Shown one piece after another: positions 39,639 to 43,361 of a DNA stretch of 43,361 nt (its first letter is position 1; each line of letters begins with the position of its first letter). A program made the position numbers and the translations under genes. The DNA comes from Actinomycetes bacterium (GTDB taxonomy: Bacteria; Actinomycetota; Acidimicrobiia; Acidimicrobiales; JAAEMS01), in the NCBI GenBank assembly GCA_024225275.1, contig JAAEMS010000304.1, positions 1 through 43,361 on the forward strand. The letters run 5' to 3'. The notes under the pieces were generated by a model that ran no database searches, was not told the origin of the DNA, and was given only the letters and a program-made list of their open reading frames with translations.

Positions 39639-40631
39639 TCAGCCCCGCATGGCCTCTTCGGCGGAGGAGATCAGGTACAGCGCAGCGCCCCGCAGGCCGG
39701 TGATCAGCTGGTTGTCGCCCACCTGGTCGAGTGACTCCTCGGCCGACAGCACGTAGGCCTTGGCCAAGGCCAGGGCGGCTTCCAAGCCGGGCCCCGAGCG
39801 CACCACGGACAGGGCCTTGTCGAGGGCGGGGGCGTCGAGCTCGCCGCCCAGAAGGTCGCGGAGATCGTCGCCGGCCCGGGTTTCGAGGGTGTAGAGGACC
39901 GGCAGCGTGTAGACACCCTCGACCAGGTCCTTACCGGTCGGCTTGCCCAACAGCTCCTCGCTGGCGGTCAGGTCGAGGATGTCGTCGACGATCTGGAACG
40001 CCATGCCGTAGTCGTGGCCGAACTGGGTGAGGCGGTCGATCCGGTCGCTGTCGAGCTCGCCGATCAAGCCGCCGATGCGGGCCGAGGCGGCGAACAGAGC
40101 AGCCGTCTTGCCGGCGATTGACCGTTCGTACTGGTCTTCGGTGCGGTCGACATCGTGGAGCGACTGGAGCTCGGTGACCTGGCCCTCGCACAGCCGGGTG
40201 ATGGTGTGGGCCAACAGCCCGGCCACCTCGGTGCTGATGGCGCTGGCGATCTCGGATGCTCGCGCCAGTAGGAAATCGCCGGCCAGAATGGCCTTGAGGT
40301 TGCCCCAACGAGCGTTGACGCTCTCGACCTGGCGGCGGGTGTCGGCCTCGTCCATGACGTCGTCGTGGTAGAGCGATCCGAGATGAACCAGCTCGACCGC
40401 CACGCCGCCGTCGAGGGCGGTGTCGGAGGCGGGAGTGCCGTCGGGGAGATCCGCACCGGCCCCGGCCAGGCAAAACAGGGGCCGTGATCGTTTGCCGCCG
40501 GCAGTGATCAGATGGGCGGCGATTTCGGTGAGGTAGGGATCGTCGGTGACCACCGCGGACCGCAGGCGTTCCTCGACTCGAATCTGGTCGTTGGCGACGA
40601 CAGGTACCGCCAGAAGAGGGTTCGCAGTCAC
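39639..40631 (-). CDS. long-chain polyprenyl diphosphate synthase
   Basis: A 330-residue trans-isoprenyl diphosphate synthase. GGKRSRP binds the homoallylic substrate, the first Asp-rich motif is DDVMDEADTRR and the second is FQIVDDILDLTAS with GKPTGKDLVEG. The residues before the first motif (ELVHLGSLYHDD) are small, which fits a long-chain product, such as the side chain of menaquinone. Actinobacterial relatives are annotated as heptaprenyl/octaprenyl synthase; chain length is not certain. It is divergent from clpC. Confidence 0.9.
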   Translation of the reverse strand: MTANPLLAVPVVANDQIRVEERLRSAVVTDDPYLTEIAAHLITAGGKRSRPLFCLAGAGADLPDGTPASDTALDGGVAVELVHLGSLYHDDVMDEADTRRQVESVNARWGNLKAILAGDFLLARASEIASAISTEVAGLLAHTITRLCEGQVTELQSLHDVDRTEDQYERSIAGKTAALFAASARIGGLIGELDSDRIDRLTQFGHDYGMAFQIVDDILDLTASEELLGKPTGKDLVEGVYTLPVLYTLETRAGDDLRDLLGGELDAPALDKALSVVRSGPGLEAALALAKAYVLSAEESLDQVGDNQLITGLRGAALYLISSAEEAMRG

Positions 40632-40741
40632 TCAGCTCACCATACGGGATCTGGCCCGCCTGGGGAAAACCAGCTCCTGGCCCTACCGGGTTGGCCTCAT
40701 ACCGTGACAGCCTGAGCCGACGAGGGTGGTAGGAGCACCGG

Positions 40742-40747
40742 TACACT
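40742..40747 (+). promoter_or_regulatory. possible -10 box for clpC
   Basis: TACACT, 36 bases before the clpC TTG start, fits TANNNT. The transcript leader would be short and include GGGAGG at 40770-40775, the ribosome-binding site. No clear -35, ClgR or CtsR site was seen. Confidence 0.3.
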
Positions 40748-40783
40748 TGCACCACAGAAGCCAACCCCGATGGGAGGCATCCC

Positions 40784-43333
40784 TTGTTCGAGAGATTCAC
40801 TGATCGAGCCCGCCGGGTGGTGGTGCTTGCGCAGGAAGAGGCGCGACTCCTCAACCACAACTACATCGGCACCGAGCACATCCTGCTCGGCCTCATCCAT
40901 GAGGGCGAAGGGGTCGCGGCAAAGGCTCTGGAGTCCCTCGGGATCTCACTCGAGGCCGTGCGCAGCCAGGTCGAGGAGATCATTGGTCAGGGCGGATCAT
41001 CCCCCAGCGGCCACATCCCCTTCACCCCGCGTGCCAAGAAGGTGCTCGAGCTGTCCCTGCGCGAGGCACTCCAGCTGGGCCACAACTACATCGGCACCGA
41101 GCACATCCTGCTGGGTCTGATCCGCGAGGGCGAGGGCGTGGCCGCTCAGGTCCTCGTGAAGCTCGGTGCTGACCTGTCCCGCGTTCGCCAACAGGTCATC
41201 CAGCTTCTCTCGGGCTACTCCGGCCCCGGGGCTGGTTCGGGTGGCGGTGCCGCCCCCGCCGGCGACAAGGCCGGCGCGACAGCGGGGGGTAGCGGCCAGG
41301 AGGCCCCTTCCGGTTCCCTCGTGCTCGATCAGTTCGGGCGCAACCTCACCCAGCTCGCCCGCGACAAGAAGCTCGACCCGGTCATCGGCCGCACCCGCGA
41401 GACCGAGCGGGTCATGCAGGTGTTGTCTCGCCGTACCAAGAACAACCCGGTCCTGGTGGGCGAGCCCGGGGTGGGCAAGACCGCCATCGTCGAGGGGTTG
41501 GCTCAAGCCATCGCCGCCGACGAGGTTCCCGAGACCCTCTACAACAAGCAGCTCTACACCCTCGATCTGGGTGCACTGGTGGCAGGTTCCCGCTACCGGG
41601 GCGACTTCGAGGAGAGGCTCAAGAAGGTCCTCAAGGAGATCAAGACCCGCGGCGACATCATCCTGTTCATCGACGAGCTTCACACCCTCGTGGGTGCCGG
41701 TGCCGCCGAGGGCGCGATCGACGCGGCCTCCATCCTCAAACCCATGCTGGCTCGGGGTGAGCTCCAGACCATCGGCGCCACCACCCTCGACGAGTACCGC
41801 AAACACCTCGAGAAGGACGCGGCACTCGAGCGCCGTTTCCAGAAGATCCTGGTCGAGGAGCCGTCGGTGGCCCACACCATCGAGATCCTCAAGGGTCTCC
41901 GCGACCGCTACGAGTCCTGGCACCGGGTCACCATCACCGACCAGGCCCTGGTGGCCGCGGCCAACCTGGCCGACCGATACATCTCTGATCGTCACCTCCC
42001 CGACAAGGCCATCGACCTGATCGACGAGGCGGGCTCCCGTCTGCGCCTGAAGCGTATGGAGACCCCGCCCGACTACAAGGAGCTCGAAGGCGAGATCGCC
42101 GGAGTCGTCCGCGAGAAGAAGGAAGCGGTCGAGTCCCAGAACTTCGAAGACGCGGGCCGGCTCCGGGACAAGGAGAAGGAGCTGCTCGAGCGCAAGGAGC
42201 AGCTCGAAGCCGAGATCAAGGCTTCGGGTGTCGACCTCTTCGACGAGGTCGACGAGGAAGCCATCGCCGAGGTGCTCAGCCTGTGGACCGGCATCCCCGT
42301 CTACAAGCTCACCGAAGAAGAGACCGAGAAGCTCCTGCGCATGGAGGACGAGCTCCACAGGCGGGTCATTGGCCAGGAAGACGCCATCAAGGCCGTCAGC
42401 CAGGCCATCCGCCGCACCCGGGCCGGCCTCAAGGACCCCAAGCGTCCGAGTGGTTCGTTCATCTTCTTGGGCCCGTCGGGTGTCGGCAAGACCGAGCTGG
42501 CCAAGACCCTGGCCGAGTTCCTGTTCGGCGACGAGCAAGCCCTCATCGCTCTGGACATGTCCGAGTACATGGAGAAACACACGGTCAGCCGTCTGGTGGG
42601 CTCACCCCCCGGCTACGTCGGCTACGAAGAGGGCGGGCAGCTCACCGAAGCGGTGCGCCGCAAGCCCTTCTCGGTGGTGCTCTTCGACGAGATCGAAAAG
42701 GCCCACCCCGACGTCTTCAACACCCTCCTCCAGATCTTGGAGGAGGGCCGACTCACCGACTCACAGGGTCGCTCTGTCGATTTCCGCAACACCGTCCTGA
42801 TCATGACCTCGAACCTGGGTACCTCCGAGTTGCGCAAGGCGTCGCTGGGCTTCACCCGGGCTGACGAGGCCGTGACCTATGAGCGGATGAAGGAGAAGGT
42901 CGGTGAGGCGCTCAAGCAGCACTTCCGGCCTGAGTTCCTGAACCGCATCGACGACACGATCGTGTTCCACGAGCTCTCCAAGGCCGAGGTCACCGAGATC
43001 GTCGATCTCATGATCGCCCGCACCTCGGCTCAGCTCGAGGCTCAGGGCATCGGACTCGAGCTCACCGAGTCGGCCAAACATCACCTGGCCGACAAGGGCT
43101 ACGACCCCACCCTGGGTGCCCGACCCCTGCGTCGGGCCATCCAGCGCATGGTCGAGGACGTCCTGTCCGAGAAGCTCCTGTACAAGGAGTTCCGGGCCGG
43201 CCAGATCATCCTGGTCGACACCGAGCCCGACCCGGAGTTCGACGACGGCAGCTTGCAGCTGAAGTTCACGGCCCACGAGGGCTTCGAACCCCCCTCGTCC
43301 CCCGAACTCGAAGCGGCTGGCCCGGCCGACTGA
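40784..43333 (+). CDS. clpC: ATP-dependent Clp protease ATP-binding subunit ClpC
   Basis: An 849-residue Hsp100 unfoldase. The double Clp N domain repeats ([20 protein letters not shown] and [20 protein letters not shown]) occupy about 1-145, a Gly/Ala-rich linker follows, then AAA domain 1 with Walker A GEPGVGKT (226-233), the UVR-containing middle region ([20 protein letters not shown]), and AAA domain 2 with Walker A GPSGVGKT (563-570) and [20 protein letters not shown]. The middle region and lack of a long coiled coil identify ClpC rather than ClpB. It feeds substrates to ClpP and starts with TTG. Complete. Confidence 0.95.
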   Translation: MFERFTDRARRVVVLAQEEARLLNHNYIGTEHILLGLIHEGEGVAAKALESLGISLEAVRSQVEEIIGQGGSSPSGHIPFTPRAKKVLELSLREALQLGHNYIGTEHILLGLIREGEGVAAQVLVKLGADLSRVRQQVIQLLSGYSGPGAGSGGGAAPAGDKAGATAGGSGQEAPSGSLVLDQFGRNLTQLARDKKLDPVIGRTRETERVMQVLSRRTKNNPVLVGEPGVGKTAIVEGLAQAIAADEVPETLYNKQLYTLDLGALVAGSRYRGDFEERLKKVLKEIKTRGDIILFIDELHTLVGAGAAEGAIDAASILKPMLARGELQTIGATTLDEYRKHLEKDAALERRFQKILVEEPSVAHTIEILKGLRDRYESWHRVTITDQALVAAANLADRYISDRHLPDKAIDLIDEAGSRLRLKRMETPPDYKELEGEIAGVVREKKEAVESQNFEDAGRLRDKEKELLERKEQLEAEIKASGVDLFDEVDEEAIAEVLSLWTGIPVYKLTEEETEKLLRMEDELHRRVIGQEDAIKAVSQAIRRTRAGLKDPKRPSGSFIFLGPSGVGKTELAKTLAEFLFGDEQALIALDMSEYMEKHTVSRLVGSPPGYVGYEEGGQLTEAVRRKPFSVVLFDEIEKAHPDVFNTLLQILEEGRLTDSQGRSVDFRNTVLIMTSNLGTSELRKASLGFTRADEAVTYERMKEKVGEALKQHFRPEFLNRIDDTIVFHELSKAEVTEIVDLMIARTSAQLEAQGIGLELTESAKHHLADKGYDPTLGARPLRRAIQRMVEDVLSEKLLYKEFRAGQIILVDTEPDPEFDDGSLQLKFTAHEGFEPPSSPELEAAGPAD

Positions 43334-43343
43334 TTCCGGAGGT

Positions 43344-43357
43344 CCGCCGTCAGGCGG
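43344..43357 (+). terminator. possible terminator stem downstream of clpC (at window edge)
   Basis: CCGCC at 43344-43348 and GGCGG at 43353-43357 can pair with a GTCA loop, starting 11 bases after the clpC stop. The window ends four bases later, so a T run cannot be judged. Confidence 0.3.
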
Positions 43358-43361
43358 CGGC

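Noticed and set aside
40997..42580. A 527-codon minus-strand frame opposite clpC.
   Set aside because: Shadow of a highly conserved gene; the predicted product is low-complexity Leu/Gly/Asp and matches nothing I know.

Overview
The window is one contiguous piece of a GC-rich actinobacterial chromosome. Gene content and style suggest the class Acidimicrobiia or a close relative: frequent GTG/TTG starts, chained ATGA/GTGA overlaps, an F420-associated zincin gene, class III-like PHA synthase next to an actinobacterial-type wax ester/triacylglycerol synthase, and Zn-free ribosomal protein paralogues. This placement is inference; no 16S or other rRNA lies in the window, and no tRNA gene was recognised.

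Layout. (1) 1-2307: end of a c-type cytochrome, an Fe-S type Rrf2 regulator, then a MarR regulator with an overlapping alpha/beta hydrolase. (2) 2447-6387: a carbon-storage cluster with a PhaE-like subunit, PHA synthase, patatin-like lipase and WS/DGAT acyltransferase, all on the plus strand. (3) 6489-19909: a chemotaxis island. Two chemoreceptors (CHASE3 type, Cache type) and an HDOD protein precede a tightly overlapped minus-strand operon: NIT-domain chemoreceptor, cheA, cheW, cheY, cheB, cheR and a CheX/CheC-like phosphatase. Between the HDOD gene and the end of the operon lies a scrap of mobile DNA (IS3-type transposase tail abutting a group II intron domain V-like hairpin). No flagellar or pilus gene is present. 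(4) 20060-24569: a double-length CaiB/BaiF CoA-transferase, a CBS protein, a shortened CheW-like protein, a VOC/glyoxalase-like protein, a short anti-sigma-like ZAS protein and a 44-residue membrane protein. (5) 24579-35464: a housekeeping run, DUF2342 zincin, tilS, hpt, ftsH, a phosphatase-like protein lacking its catalytic cysteine, folK, nadB, nadC, lysS, a Fur/Zur regulator and an ATP-grasp ligase. (6) 35563-36253: rpmB-rpmG-rpmE, all in zinc-independent forms. (7) 36192-38835: an insertion of decayed IS fragments and one intact VOC gene, bounded by two about 127-bp direct repeats of the rpmE 3' end plus its terminator. (8) 38932-43333: SnoaL/limonene epoxide hydrolase-like protein, a long-chain polyprenyl diphosphate synthase (minus strand) and clpC.

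The most notable points are the rpmE-tail duplication bounding an eroded island, the Cys-to-Gln pseudophosphatase, the CheA with repeat linker and two CheW-like domains, the mini-CheW-like protein, and the IS3/group II intron junction. I did not find a convincing wholly new defence or biosynthetic system.
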